Source: Winogradskyella flava
GTDB taxonomy: Bacteria > Bacteroidota > Bacteroidia > Flavobacteriales > Flavobacteriaceae
DNA: 64,000 nucleotides
Assembly: GCF_014243395.1 (NCBI RefSeq)
Contig: NZ_JACLCP010000005.1
Coordinates: 124,001 to 188,000, forward strand
Direction: 5' to 3'
In this document: piece after piece, positions 23,517 to 32,474 of the stretch
Position numbering within the stretch: the first letter of the stretch is position 1
How the letters are laid out: every line of letters begins with the position of its first letter
Notes under the pieces: model-generated
Seen by the model: the letters and a program-made list of their open reading frames with translations, nothing else
Databases searched by the model: none
Told to the model about the DNA's origin: nothing
Made by a program: the position numbers and the translations under genes

Positions 23517-24797
23517 TTAGGATGGGCTTTTCTTTAATACCGCTTTCATTTTCTCAACCATTAAATACACATCTTCAAACGAATTATAAAGAGGCACCGG
23601 AGCACATCTAATCACATCTGGTTCTCTCCAATCACTTATAACTCCTGCTTCAGTTAATTTGTCGTGTAATGATTTGTCGGCGTTCAGCACCTGTATTGAT
23701 AATTGACAGCCACGTTCATTAGGGTTTTCTGGTGTAATAATTCTAATAACATCTTCACCTAGTTCTTTTAATAAAAATTCAAAGTAACCTGTTAATTTTT
23801 TCGATTTGTTAAGAAGTGGCTCTAAGCCAACTTTATTAAATAGATCTAATGACGCTTTAATGGCTGCCATAGACAGAATTGGCGGATTACTCAATTGCCA
23901 ACCTTCAGCTCCAGGTAAAACGTCAAATTCATGACGCATATTAAAACGTGTTTGCTTGTTATGGCTCCACCAGCCGGTAAAACGGTTCAAACTTTTATCG
24001 TAAGCATGGCGCTCATGTACAAAACAACCCGACAAACTTCCTGGGCCCGAGTTTAAATATTTATAAGTACACCAAACGGCAAAGTCCGCACCTGAATTAT
24101 GCAAGTCTAAATCCACATTTCCAGCACCGTGAGCACAATCAAAGCCAACCTTGCAACCATGTTTATGTCCTAATTCCGTAATACGCTTTAAGTCGAAAAA
24201 CTGCCCAGTATAATAGTTGACACCTCCAATCATTACTAATGCAATTTCATGACCATGAGCTTCAAGAATTTGTTCTAAATCTTCAATGCGCAATAACTCT
24301 TCATTATCTCTTGGACCCCAAAGAATTAATCCCTCTTTATCATCATAACCGTGGTGGCGCAATTGGGATTCGACCGCGTATTTATCCGATGGAAATGCAT
24401 CGCTTTCAATGACAATTTTATAACGTTCTTTAGTGGGTTGGTAGAACGAAGCCATCATAAAATGAAGATTCGCAGTTAACGAATTCATGGTAACCACTTC
24501 AATCGGTTTTGCGCCAACCAATTTTGCTGTACTCTCCGTTAAAAATTCATGATAGGGTAACCATGGGTTTTTAGCATCTGTATGGCCTTCTACACCAAGA
24601 TTTGCCCAGTCTTCCAATTCTTGATTTATATAATCTCTTGCAGATTTTGGTTGCAAGCCTAAGGAATTACCACAAAGGTAAATCAGTTCATTCCCGTGTT
24701 TGTCTTTTGGGATATGAAACTGTTGCCTATAACTGGATAGTTCGTCTAGAGTGTCTTGTTGTTTGGCGTAATCTAGACCAAGTTTATAGTCGGACAA
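23517..24797 (-). CDS. kynU: Kynureninase
   Basis: 426-residue PLP enzyme cleaving (3-hydroxy)kynurenine to (3-hydroxy)anthranilate and alanine. The PLP lysine is K246 in CTYKYLNSGPG, D220 in FDCAHGAGN contacts the cofactor, and VTMNSLTANLH is the phosphate-binding region. The start is TTG at 24797: no in-frame ATG exists upstream, and SDYKLGLDYA matches the expected N-terminus. First gene of the minus-strand kynurenine block; a TATTTTTG box lies 26 bases upstream. Together with kmo it yields the substrate of the dioxygenase encoded 17 kb away. Confidence 0.94.
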   Translation of the reverse strand: MSDYKLGLDYAKQQDTLDELSSYRQQFHIPKDKHGNELIYLCGNSLGLQPKSARDYINQELEDWANLGVEGHTDAKNPWLPYHEFLTESTAKLVGAKPIEVVTMNSLTANLHFMMASFYQPTKERYKIVIESDAFPSDKYAVESQLRHHGYDDKEGLILWGPRDNEELLRIEDLEQILEAHGHEIALVMIGGVNYYTGQFFDLKRITELGHKHGCKVGFDCAHGAGNVDLDLHNSGADFAVWCTYKYLNSGPGSLSGCFVHERHAYDKSLNRFTGWWSHNKQTRFNMRHEFDVLPGAEGWQLSNPPILSMAAIKASLDLFNKVGLEPLLNKSKKLTGYFEFLLKELGEDVIRIITPENPNERGCQLSIQVLNADKSLHDKLTEAGVISDWREPDVIRCAPVPLYNSFEDVYLMVEKMKAVLKKSPS

Positions 24798-24822
24798 TAT
24801 GAGATTGATTTTCGGTTTGTAA

Positions 24823-24830
24823 CAAAAATA
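24823..24830 (-). promoter_or_regulatory. kynU promoter, -7 box TATTTTTG
   Basis: Exact TAnnTTTG match on the minus strand, 26 bases before the kynU TTG start; gives a leader of about 20 bases. No clear -33 box was seen. Confidence 0.5.
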
Positions 24831-24905
24831 AGGATTTAAAGCGTAGGATTAAAGGTGTTTAAAGCGATAAGAATTTTCGTTATCTTTAAAGAAAGAAATA
24901 ATACT

Positions 24906-25325
24906 ATGGGAAAGACAAAAGAATATAGTAATGGTGAAGTGACTATAGTCTGGGAAGCTGAAAAATGTATTCATTCTGCATTGTGTGTCAAGGGATTACC
25001 TAATGTGTTTCAACCAAAAGAAAGACCTTGGATAAAGATTGATGCAGCTTCTACAGATGAACTCGTTGAAACCGTTAAAAAATGTCCATCGGGTGCTTTG
25101 AGTTATTATATGACTAAAGAAGATGATCAATCTTCTCAAACTCTGGAAACTAAAGTTGAAGTTTTAGAGAATGGACCACTTTTGGTTTATGGCACGTTAA
25201 AAGTTAAGCGTAAAGATGGTAGTGAAGACACCAAAAACAGGACGACTGCTTTTTGTCGTTGTGGAGCGTCGCAAAATAAGCCATATTGCGATGGTGCACA
25301 TGTAAAGGCCGATTTTAGAGGGTAA
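24906..25325 (+). CDS. [4Fe-4S] mono-cluster / CDGSH iron-sulfur fusion protein
   Basis: 139 residues from the ATG at 24906 (MGKTKEYSNGEV); an upstream ATG at 24855 would add 17 unlikely residues and overlaps the promoter region. The N-terminal half has Cys21, Cys27 and Cys60 in the pattern of the small Fer4_19 [4Fe-4S] domain. The C-terminal part is a CDGSH domain (C117, C119, C128, H132) binding a [2Fe-2S] cluster. Such two-domain proteins probably act in electron transfer or cluster handling. Divergent from kynU and separated by about 110 bases with a TATCTTTA -7-like box; partner unknown. Confidence 0.88.
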   Translation: MGKTKEYSNGEVTIVWEAEKCIHSALCVKGLPNVFQPKERPWIKIDAASTDELVETVKKCPSGALSYYMTKEDDQSSQTLETKVEVLENGPLLVYGTLKVKRKDGSEDTKNRTTAFCRCGASQNKPYCDGAHVKADFRG

Positions 25326-25390
25326 AAAGTAATTGTTTAAAATGTTGCAACCAAATGACAATATCTACATCTTATAAGAAAACATAGGAT

Positions 25391-25759
25391 ATGAAAAGAA
25401 CAAAATTTTTCACACTCTTTTTGTTTATGTCACTATTGTCTTGCAATAATGATGACAGTAATAATAGTGATGAATTATCTGGAGTTTATATTGAAACTTC
25501 ACCAGTACAAGGACGAACACAACTTATCTTTGAAGATAATACGGTCACTAAGTATGAAAATGGATCTAACATTAGTGATGAATATAATTTTATAATTGAT
25601 GACAATGCGATTTGGTTAACACCAACACAATCTGATGAACCAATATCAGCTCAATTTGATTTTGAAATTATTAATAGTTCAACTTTTGAAATTGAAAATC
25701 TTTACCCAAGCATTCCAGAAGATCCCATAATCTATATGACCTTTGAAAGGTCGGAATAA
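25391..25759 (+). CDS. Small lipoprotein, unknown function
   Basis: 122 residues with a lipoprotein signal (MKRTKFFTLFLFMSLLSC, lipid Cys18) and an Asn/Asp-rich linker (NNDDSNNSDE). The remainder is a probable beta domain (RTQLIFEDNTVTKYENGS, later FDFEIINSSTFEI) of about 90 residues, the size of lipocalin-like or META-like small domains, though none was recognised. Sits 65 bases after the iron-sulfur gene. Confidence 0.78.
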   Translation: MKRTKFFTLFLFMSLLSCNNDDSNNSDELSGVYIETSPVQGRTQLIFEDNTVTKYENGSNISDEYNFIIDDNAIWLTPTQSDEPISAQFDFEIINSSTFEIENLYPSIPEDPIIYMTFERSE

Positions 25760-25788
25760 AAAAAGCGCTTTAAAAATAATAAAGCGCT
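25757..25788 (-). terminator. Terminator for the minus-strand lipoprotein gene
   Basis: AGCGCTTTA/TAAAGCGCT stem; on the minus strand it is followed by seven or more T. On the plus strand it has no T-run, so it serves the gene at 25907. Confidence 0.65.
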
Positions 25789-25818
25789 AGTGAATATATA
25801 TAGGCGCACGAGGCGGAA

Positions 25819-25868
25819 AATGTAAGCTATACGTTTTAAGTCGAAACGACAGACGTGAAACTTACATT
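25819..25868. other. Nested hairpin element of unknown function
   Basis: Three stems lie one inside the other: AATGTAAG (25819-25826) with CTTACATT (25861-25868), ACGT (25831) with ACGT (25853), and GTCG-AAA-CGAC (25840-25850). No T-run follows on either strand, so it is not an ordinary terminator. It lies in the 3' region between two convergent genes. Confidence 0.5.
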
Positions 25869-25906
25869 ATAGATTGCAAAAGTAATGCCAAAAATTAAAT
25901 TTTGTG

Positions 25907-26587
25907 TTATTCTAATGTAATGCTAACATCAGCAAAGTTTAAATTCCAGTGACCTTCATCTTTTTTATGGTCAATGGCTATCTTAATGCCATTAAAATCT
26001 TTATAGTTCTCAAAGGTGTTGCTTAATGAGGGCTCTTCTGAATTCCCTTTTCTAAAGACCCATTCTTTAATCATATAATTGTCATCATAATAAATGTCGT
26101 AAGCATCTCCAGGTGTATAGCCTCCCTCGTTGGCGTATAATATGGTAATCATATCCAATTGTTCTTTATGAATTGGTGACTCCGCTTTTTTAGGCTCTGA
26201 AATCGTTGCCGATGTGTCCCAAACCAATTGAAAAGGCACCAGTAGCCAATATTTATCATTGATAAAGCCTCTATCCGTTCTCATATGCGTACTATCCATT
26301 TGGCTTCTTATATACTCAACAGTAGTCTCACCTGCTGTCATTTTTACTTTGTCTTCTTTTGGTTTCCAAACCCAAGATCGTCCTTTTCCCTTTATGGTAT
26401 CTCTATCAACTTTAAAGGTGAATTTTACTTCAGTAACGTTTTTCCAGTTTTCAAAACCATGTGCATTAGCTATTTTCTCTGCTATGGTTAATTCTTTTTG
26501 GTCTTCTACAAGTACAGGTTCTTTTTTTTCAGATTTACATGCCAATACAAATAATAGGCATATCAAACCAAGGTATAATGATTTCAT
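25907..26587 (-). CDS. Lipoprotein, outer-membrane lipoprotein-sorting-like
   Basis: 226 residues with a lipobox (FVLACKSEKK, Cys17). After the signal comes AEKIANAHGFENWKNVTEV, then repeated beta strands (VKFTFKVDRDTIKG, RSWVWKPKEDKV), the layout of the LolA/LppX-like half-barrel. Homologues in Bacteroidota are uncharacterised. Its promoter (CAAAATTA at 26613 on the plus strand) is back-to-back with that of the methyltransferase gene. Confidence 0.75.
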   Translation of the reverse strand: MKSLYLGLICLLFVLACKSEKKEPVLVEDQKELTIAEKIANAHGFENWKNVTEVKFTFKVDRDTIKGKGRSWVWKPKEDKVKMTAGETTVEYIRSQMDSTHMRTDRGFINDKYWLLVPFQLVWDTSATISEPKKAESPIHKEQLDMITILYANEGGYTPGDAYDIYYDDNYMIKEWVFRKGNSEEPSLSNTFENYKDFNGIKIAIDHKKDEGHWNLNFADVSITLE

Positions 26588-26601
26588 GTGAAAAGAAATT
26601 T

Positions 26602-26620
26602 TAATTTTGATGCAAAATTA
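26602..26620. promoter_or_regulatory. Divergent promoter pair
   Basis: TAATTTTG at 26602-26609 on the plus strand and TAATTTTG at 26613-26620 on the minus strand both match TAnnTTTG. They are four bases apart and face away towards the methyltransferase and lipoprotein genes, so the two cannot be occupied independently. Confidence 0.5.
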
Positions 26621-26627
26621 ACCAACG

Positions 26628-27428
26628 ATGGAAGACAACACTAATTATTTTGATGTAAATAAAGATACCTGGAATAAAAAAGTAGCCATACATGCTCAAA
26701 GTGAAATGTACAATATGGAAGCTTTTAAAGCAGGAGAAACGTCTTTGATGCCTTATGAATTAAGGGCTCTTGGGGATGTTAGTGGTAAGTCGTTATTGCA
26801 TCTACAATGTCATTTTGGTCAAGACACTCTAAGTTGGAGCAGAATGGGAGCACAATGTGTTGGAGTCGATTTGAGCGATGAAGGGGTGAAATTAGCTAGG
26901 GAGTTAAACCAAGAATTAAATCTCGATGCTGAATTTGTATGTTGTAATGTATTAGATACATCCCAACATGTTACTAAAACTTTTGATATTGTATATACCA
27001 GTTATGGCACTATAGGTTGGTTGCCAGATTTAAAGCCTTGGGCAAAAATGATTTCAGAACGTCTTAAAGTTGGAGGTGCATTTTACATCGTAGAATTTCA
27101 TCCGATACTTTGGATGTTTGATTATGTTGATGGACAACCCGAAATGAAGTATCACTATAACCAAGAAGACGTTATTTATGATGAGTATGAAGGAACGTAT
27201 GCAGACCAATCTTCAAAAATGGTCAGTAAGGAATATGGTTGGAATCACGGATTAAGTGAGGTTGTTAATGCACTAATAGAAGCGGGATTACAAGTTGAAT
27301 ACCTCAATGAATATGATGAAAGTCCTTATGATGTGTTTCCAGATCTAATACAATTAGAAAATGGCATGTATAAGATGAAAGATCAATTATTTCCTATGTT
27401 ATTTGAGATAAAAGCTTTAAAAGTTTGA
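26628..27428 (+). CDS. Class I SAM-dependent methyltransferase
   Basis: 266 residues. SAM motif I at about 54-62 (LLHLQCHFGQDT), an acidic motif at VGVDLSDEGV, and FDIVYTSYGTIGWLPDL for motif IV. The C-terminal part holds an insert rich in Tyr/Asp/Glu (YHYNQEDVIYDEYEG). The type resembles small-molecule methyltransferases of the UbiE-like superfamily; the acceptor is unknown. Short leader from the adjacent promoter. Monocistronic. Confidence 0.85.
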   Translation: MEDNTNYFDVNKDTWNKKVAIHAQSEMYNMEAFKAGETSLMPYELRALGDVSGKSLLHLQCHFGQDTLSWSRMGAQCVGVDLSDEGVKLARELNQELNLDAEFVCCNVLDTSQHVTKTFDIVYTSYGTIGWLPDLKPWAKMISERLKVGGAFYIVEFHPILWMFDYVDGQPEMKYHYNQEDVIYDEYEGTYADQSSKMVSKEYGWNHGLSEVVNALIEAGLQVEYLNEYDESPYDVFPDLIQLENGMYKMKDQLFPMLFEIKALKV

Positions 27429-27447
27429 GTTTCTATTTATGATACTC

Positions 27448-28674
27448 TTAATTAATCTGCTTTTTAAGACTTTCTACTCTAGTCTTATATAATGTGTTTT
27501 TATTTATTTCAAAGGCTTTAGAGGCAAACTTCAAAGCACTAACAAGATCATTTTGCTTTTCATAATAATCTGCCATTGAATCATAAACATTAGCGCTTTT
27601 AGGATAATTCTTAATGTTTAAATCAAAAAAAGCGAAAGATTTCGCCATATTATCAGAATTAGACGGGTCGAGAAATCGATAACCTAGTTGATTTATAAAT
27701 GACTCTTTAGGTTTTACAGTATACCCGAAATATTCGGAAGCTTTGGTATAGTGATTTTCTATGTAGTTAATTAGATATTTTGGTGTAGCAATAGGTTTTC
27801 TAAATTCGTCATTTATATTGAAATTATACCAAGAGAAAACGGATTTCAAACCGTCATATTCTGCAGCAAATGGAATACTGCCATGGTTCTCATTTTTATA
27901 ATATTTCCAGTTAAATCTTAATTCGTTACAGGTTTCTTTAGTCAAAGTTTTTGTGAAATCTAAAATAGCTCTAATATGACTCGTGGCGTTAGTTGTGTCT
28001 TTTTCAACACGGTCAAAAGTCATGTCGTCTCTAAGTGTATTAGCAACCGCCAGATAAAGTGATTGGTTTTTAAAATCTTTATGGGCTAATATCGCATTTG
28101 TTTCTTTTAATAGTTTTGTATTGTCCCACCAAAGACTTGGATCAATTGCAATATAATTATTGAATAGATCAGATGTGTGAATCAGCGTATTTATGGCTAG
28201 TAATCCTCCTAAAGAATGCCCAATTAATGTTCTGTGAGATGATGCAGGATAGGTTTTTTCTATATAAGGAATAAGTTCTTCTTTTAGAAAATTTGTAAAG
28301 TTTTCACCTCCACCATTTGTGCCTTTTGGAATAGGCTGCCCTTGTCGAGACACTTGCATTGCGGATGGTGTTAAATCGAGTGTTCTGTTTGTATTGTGTA
28401 TCCCTATTATTATCATTTCTGGGATCTGACCGTGCCTTTTGAGATGCTTGGTTATAGCTAGGACAGCATCAAAATTAGAACGGCCATCGAGAAGATAGAG
28501 TACGGGATAGATTTTGTCTGTCTTTTTTGGCAGATGAATATAAAATGATCTTTCTTCTGATAGAATATCGGAATAAATACTATCAATTTGTTTGATGTAA
28601 TTTTGGGCGAAAACATTATTTCTTAATCCGGTCACAAATACAATAACAAGGAGAATAAAAATTGATTTCTTCAT
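27448..28674 (-). CDS. Secreted alpha/beta hydrolase (esterase D family) with C-terminal TPR
   Basis: 408 residues with a signal peptide (MKKSIFILLVIVFVTGL). The esterase domain (PF00756) has the nucleophile motif GHSLGG near residue 155, the N-terminal strand VLYLLDGRSNFDA and the late His in KNENHGSIP. From about residue 335 a pair of tetratricopeptide helices follows (AFFDLNIKNYPKSANVYD, DLVSALKFASKAFEINK). Members act on siderophore esters or other acyl compounds in the periplasm; the substrate is unknown here. Confidence 0.86.
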   Translation of the reverse strand: MKKSIFILLVIVFVTGLRNNVFAQNYIKQIDSIYSDILSEERSFYIHLPKKTDKIYPVLYLLDGRSNFDAVLAITKHLKRHGQIPEMIIIGIHNTNRTLDLTPSAMQVSRQGQPIPKGTNGGGENFTNFLKEELIPYIEKTYPASSHRTLIGHSLGGLLAINTLIHTSDLFNNYIAIDPSLWWDNTKLLKETNAILAHKDFKNQSLYLAVANTLRDDMTFDRVEKDTTNATSHIRAILDFTKTLTKETCNELRFNWKYYKNENHGSIPFAAEYDGLKSVFSWYNFNINDEFRKPIATPKYLINYIENHYTKASEYFGYTVKPKESFINQLGYRFLDPSNSDNMAKSFAFFDLNIKNYPKSANVYDSMADYYEKQNDLVSALKFASKAFEINKNTLYKTRVESLKKQIN

Positions 28675-28726
28675 AATAGGAAAGGTAAGCGTAAATTTTT
28701 ATACCGTGTTATAAACTTTTTGATTC

Positions 28727-28757
28727 AAAAAAAAATCCGCTAGAAAATCTAACGGAC
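28727..28757 (-). terminator. Terminator of msrA
   Basis: On the minus strand TCCG-T-TAGA-TTT-TCTA-G-CGGA is followed by nine T, right after the msrA stop. Confidence 0.7.
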
Positions 28758-28763
28758 GTCATA

Positions 28764-29426
28764 TTAGTGCTTTTCATCATCTTTCAATAACTCAGGAAAC
28801 TTTGCCTTAAAACGATTTAACCTTGGTATAGAGACGGCTCTGATATAGCTTTGATTTGGATTTCTTTTTTCAAAATCTTGATGATACGCCTCACCTTCAT
28901 AAAATTTTTGAAAAGGGTAAATTTCGGCAGCAATCTCAGCATCTAGTTGCTTCGCAAGAGCGACTTTTTTCTCTTCGACGATTTTCTTTTGATCTTGGTC
29001 TTGGTAAAAAATAATGGAACGGTATTGAGACCCTTTATCTGGTCCTTGACCATTAACTTGTGTTGGGTTTTGAGATCCAAAATACACATCAACTAAAGTA
29101 GCAAAACTCACTACTTCTGGGTCATATATGACTTCTACGGCCTCTGCGTGTCCTGTTCTTCCTGTATTACTTTTCTTGTAATTAATGTCGGTTGTAAACC
29201 CACCAGAGTACCCATTGATAACTTCGTCAACACCTTTCACACTTTCATAAATGGCTTCAACACACCAAAAGCACCCACTTGCAAAATAGGCTCTCGCTTT
29301 ACCATTCTCTAATGGTACAACAACAGGTTCTGCATCTATAACTTCTTGTTGTTTCGGATTGACTTGTGCTTGGTTATGGCAGCTAAACAATAAGCTGATA
29401 CTTAAAATGTAAATTAATTTTTTCAT
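28764..29426 (-). CDS. msrA: Peptide-methionine (S)-S-oxide reductase, lipoprotein form
   Basis: 220 residues from the ATG at 29426; the upstream ATG at 29480 adds a charged stretch unlike a signal peptide. Exported lipoprotein (FSCHN, Cys16). Repairs S-methionine sulfoxide. The catalytic motif GCFWC (C52) and GYSGGF, HAEAVEVIYDP, TQVNGQGPDKGSQYRS are full matches. It probably protects envelope proteins; there is no fused MsrB domain. Confidence 0.95.
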   Translation of the reverse strand: MKKLIYILSISLLFSCHNQAQVNPKQQEVIDAEPVVVPLENGKARAYFASGCFWCVEAIYESVKGVDEVINGYSGGFTTDINYKKSNTGRTGHAEAVEVIYDPEVVSFATLVDVYFGSQNPTQVNGQGPDKGSQYRSIIFYQDQDQKKIVEEKKVALAKQLDAEIAAEIYPFQKFYEGEAYHQDFEKRNPNQSYIRAVSIPRLNRFKAKFPELLKDDEKH

Positions 29427-29487
29427 AGTAATATTTTCTTTTTCTCTTGGACGTATAAAAATACGATTCCTTAAAGTCAAAAGAAAA

Positions 29488-30252
29488 TTATTTATATACT
29501 AAGGGAATAATTTCACCAGAAGCTAGTCGATATCTATCGATGTCTTCTTTGGCAAGTTGTTTGGTGTAATCAACTTCTTCTACCTTAAATCCAATAGATC
29601 GAAGTTTGTTAAAATAATCACGGCCGTAAATCCTTACATGATCATACTGTCCAAAAATTTTAGCACGTTCTGCTTTATCTGTTATGGTGTCGTCTTCAAA
29701 CGTCGTTTCACGATTTAGATCTTGCGGAATTTGGAAAATACCCCAACCACCGGGTTTCATAACGCGATATAACTCTTGCATGGCTTTGGTGTCATCTGGT
29801 ATATGCTCTAACACATGATTACAGAGAATGACGTCGTAGCTATTATCTTCAAAAGGAAGATCACAGATGTCTGCTTTGACATCAGCAATTGGCGATAATA
29901 AGTCCGTAGTGGTGTAATCTAGATTATTTAATTTTCTAAAGCGTTTTAAGAAGCATTGTTCTGGCGCAAAATGAAGCACTTTTAAGTCCTCTGAAAAAAA
30001 GTGGGTTTCGTTTTTTAAATACAACCAAAGTAATCGATGTCTTTCTAATGAAAGTGTTGAAGGCGATAATATATTTGGCCGTTGTTTTACATAACCATAT
30101 GGTAAAAAAGATCTGAAGTTCTTACTGTCAATCGGATCTGTAAAGCGACTTCCTCTTAAAAATAACTCCAATAAGGGTCTGATAATATAACTGAGCCGTA
30201 TTAAAAGTGGCCTGGGAAAAAGATTCAGAAAAAATTTAAAAATAGATCTCAT
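29488..30252 (-). CDS. Class I SAM-dependent methyltransferase
   Basis: 254 residues. The N-terminal 80 residues are basic and partly amphipathic (FKFFLNLFPRPLLIRLSYIIR), suggesting membrane association. The methyltransferase domain starts near VLHFAPEQCF (motif I variant), followed by DVKADICDLPFEDNSYDVI and CNHVLEHIPDD, then MKPGGWGIFQIP. The HVLEHI signature is typical of the Methyltransf_11 group. Two bases from map, hence cotranscribed with it; the acceptor, perhaps a lipid or sugar, is unknown. Confidence 0.85.
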   Translation of the reverse strand: MRSIFKFFLNLFPRPLLIRLSYIIRPLLELFLRGSRFTDPIDSKNFRSFLPYGYVKQRPNILSPSTLSLERHRLLWLYLKNETHFFSEDLKVLHFAPEQCFLKRFRKLNNLDYTTTDLLSPIADVKADICDLPFEDNSYDVILCNHVLEHIPDDTKAMQELYRVMKPGGWGIFQIPQDLNRETTFEDDTITDKAERAKIFGQYDHVRIYGRDYFNKLRSIGFKVEEVDYTKQLAKEDIDRYRLASGEIIPLVYK

Positions 30253-30253
30253 C

Positions 30254-31072
30254 TTAAAGCACTAACGCTTTTTGCCTAAAAGCATCTTCTTCATTAGAAG
30301 TAATGCCTAAGGCTTCATGGACATAGGCAAATGTCGATAGAATTTCAGGTTGACCATCTATTATGGCGACATCGTGCTCAAAATGTACGCTTGGTTTACC
30401 ATCTTGGGTAACAATGGTCCAACCATCCTTAAGTTGCTTTACTTTGTGAGTTCCCATATTTATCATGGGCTCTATGGCCACAACCATGCCCTCTATAAAC
30501 TTCTTTCCTCTGCCACGTTTTCCATAGTTCGGCATCTCTGGGTCTTCATGCATTTTTCTGCCAATGCCATGCCCTACCAATTCACGAACCACACCGTATC
30601 CTTCGGCTTCACAATATTGTTGTATGGCATAACCAACATCTCCAACACGGTTACCCACTTTTAATTGTTGGATACCAACATAAAGGGACTCCTTAGTTAC
30701 TTGAATAAGCTTCTTGGTGTCCTCAGGGACATCACCAATCTCAAAAGTATAGGCATGATCGCCATAAAAACCATTCATCAATGCGCCACAATCGATAGAC
30801 ACGATATCACCATCTTTCAATGGTTTGTCTGTGGGTAGACCGTGAACTACTGCTTCATTAACACTGCAGAGCAAGGTTGATGGACAATCATATAACCCTT
30901 TAAAACCAGGTAGGGCACCATAATCTCTTATGAATTCTTCTGCAATAGTATCGAGATGATTAGTTGTAACACCTTCTTTTACCTCTTTTGCCAACATGCC
31001 AAGTGTTTTGGATACAATAAGAGCACTTTGGCGCATCAATTCAATTTCCTCTAAAGTCTTTACAATAATCAT
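30254..31072 (-). CDS. map: Type I methionine aminopeptidase
   Basis: 272 residues, full-length enzyme removing the initiator Met from nascent proteins. The pita-bread metal ligands are all recognisable: H in VVHGLP, DCG (SIDCGAL), GDHAYTF, the His in GHGIGRKMHEDP and the Glu in VVAIEPMIN and HFEHDVAI. TATCTTTG at 31091-31098 (minus strand) is a good -7 box giving a short leader. Usually near secY/infA; here it stands apart. Confidence 0.96.
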   Translation of the reverse strand: MIIVKTLEEIELMRQSALIVSKTLGMLAKEVKEGVTTNHLDTIAEEFIRDYGALPGFKGLYDCPSTLLCSVNEAVVHGLPTDKPLKDGDIVSIDCGALMNGFYGDHAYTFEIGDVPEDTKKLIQVTKESLYVGIQQLKVGNRVGDVGYAIQQYCEAEGYGVVRELVGHGIGRKMHEDPEMPNYGKRGRGKKFIEGMVVAIEPMINMGTHKVKQLKDGWTIVTQDGKPSVHFEHDVAIIDGQPEILSTFAYVHEALGITSNEEDAFRQKALVL

Positions 31073-31090
31073 AACGCTTTATTTGATTGG

Positions 31091-31098
31091 CAAAGATA
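31091..31098 (-). promoter_or_regulatory. map promoter, -7 box TATCTTTG
   Basis: Full TAnnTTTG match 19 bases before the map ATG. Confidence 0.5.
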
Positions 31099-31168
31099 GG
31101 TAATTATAACAATTTTAAAATATTACATAAACATGATAAATGACAGTTTTTTTCTACCTTTTGTGAGG

Positions 31169-31176
31169 TAAGTTTG
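31169..31176 (+). promoter_or_regulatory. Promoter of the CoA-transferase gene, -7 box TAAGTTTG
   Basis: TAnnTTTG match 22 bases before the ATG at 31198. Confidence 0.45.
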
Positions 31177-31197
31177 TAATCTAAAAAAAATAAAAAA

Positions 31198-32463
31198 ATG
31201 TATAAAACAGTTAGTGCTGAAGAAGCTGTAAAAGTCATAAAATCCAACAATAAGGTATATATACAAGCGGCTGCGGCTGCTCCTCAGACTTTGATTAAAG
31301 CGATGTCTGAAAGGCATGAAGAGCTCAGAAATGTTGAAATATGTCAGTTACATACTGAGGGTGAAGCACCTTATGCAGATCCTAAACTGAAAGATAGTTT
31401 TCATGTAAATTCTTTTTTCATAGGTAAAAATGTTAGGCATACACTTAAAGCAGGTAATGGTTCTTATACTCCGGTTTTTTTAAGTGAAGTACCACGCTTG
31501 TTTCATCAAAATATTATTGATCTAGATGTTGTTCTGATTCATGTGTCAGTTCCGGATCAACATGGTTATTGTTCTTTAGGTGTCTCTGTAGAAGCAACAT
31601 TAGCCGCAATAGACAATGCGAGTATTGTTATAGCTCAAGTCAATAAAAATATGCCACGTACCCATGGTGCTGGAATAATTCACCATACTGAGATTGACTA
31701 TTTTGTAGAATGTGATGATGCTATTCCTACAATGGACATGGCACAACCGACTGAAGTTGAAAGTAAAATAGGCGATAATGTAGCTAGCTTAATTGAAGAT
31801 AGAAGCACACTTCAAATGGGAATTGGTTCCATACCTAATGCGGTTTTAACGCGGTTGACCAATCATAAAGATTTAGGCTTGCATACCGAGATGTTTTCTG
31901 ATGGTGTTATTGATTTGATATTAAGTGATGTCATAAATGGCAATTATAAAAAGATTAATAGAGGTAGAGCCCTAACGACGTTTTTAATGGGTTCGAGGCG
32001 TTTGTACGATTATGTAGATGATAATCCATTTGTGGAAATGAGAGCATCTAATTATACAAATAACACTTCATATATTAAGCAAAATCCAAGAATGGTAGCC
32101 ATTAATTCTGCCATAGAAATTGATGTCACTGGTCAGGTTTGCGCAGACTCTATTGGTTCTTTTATGTACTCTGGTGTTGGTGGGCAAATGGATTTTATTC
32201 GTGGTGCCTCTTTAAGCGATGGTGGTAAAGCTATAATTGCATTACCTTCTGTAACGCGAAAAGGTATAAGTAGAATAGTGCCAGTCTTAAAAATGGGTGC
32301 AGGTGTTGTAACGACGAGGGCCCATGTACACTATGTCGTTACAGAATATGGTATTGCGAATTTATTTGGAAAAACGATAAAAGAACGTGTCAAGGCGCTT
32401 GTTAATATTGCGCATCCAGATCATAGGGAAAGTATAGATAAGGCCTATTTTGAATTGCTCTGA
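31198..32463 (+). CDS. Acetyl-CoA hydrolase/transferase family protein
   Basis: 421 residues with the two alpha/beta halves of class I CoA-transferases (PF02550 and PF13336). It reads CQLHTEGEAPY in the first half; LQMGIGSIPNAVL and the C-terminal VVTEYGIANLFGKTIKER in the second, where the Glu of EYG is the likely CoA-carrying residue. Members move CoA between acetate and 4-hydroxybutyrate or other acids, or hydrolyse acetyl-CoA; which of these applies cannot be decided. Monocistronic, convergent with the phosphatase gene. Confidence 0.88.
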   Translation: MYKTVSAEEAVKVIKSNNKVYIQAAAAAPQTLIKAMSERHEELRNVEICQLHTEGEAPYADPKLKDSFHVNSFFIGKNVRHTLKAGNGSYTPVFLSEVPRLFHQNIIDLDVVLIHVSVPDQHGYCSLGVSVEATLAAIDNASIVIAQVNKNMPRTHGAGIIHHTEIDYFVECDDAIPTMDMAQPTEVESKIGDNVASLIEDRSTLQMGIGSIPNAVLTRLTNHKDLGLHTEMFSDGVIDLILSDVINGNYKKINRGRALTTFLMGSRRLYDYVDDNPFVEMRASNYTNNTSYIKQNPRMVAINSAIEIDVTGQVCADSIGSFMYSGVGGQMDFIRGASLSDGGKAIIALPSVTRKGISRIVPVLKMGAGVVTTRAHVHYVVTEYGIANLFGKTIKERVKALVNIAHPDHRESIDKAYFELL

Positions 32464-32474
32464 CAAAAGCTATT

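Noticed and set aside
24602..24802. Plus-strand ORF opposite the 5' end of kynU
   Set aside because: Kynureninase motifs are intact across the region; the overlapping frame shows no signal or domain.
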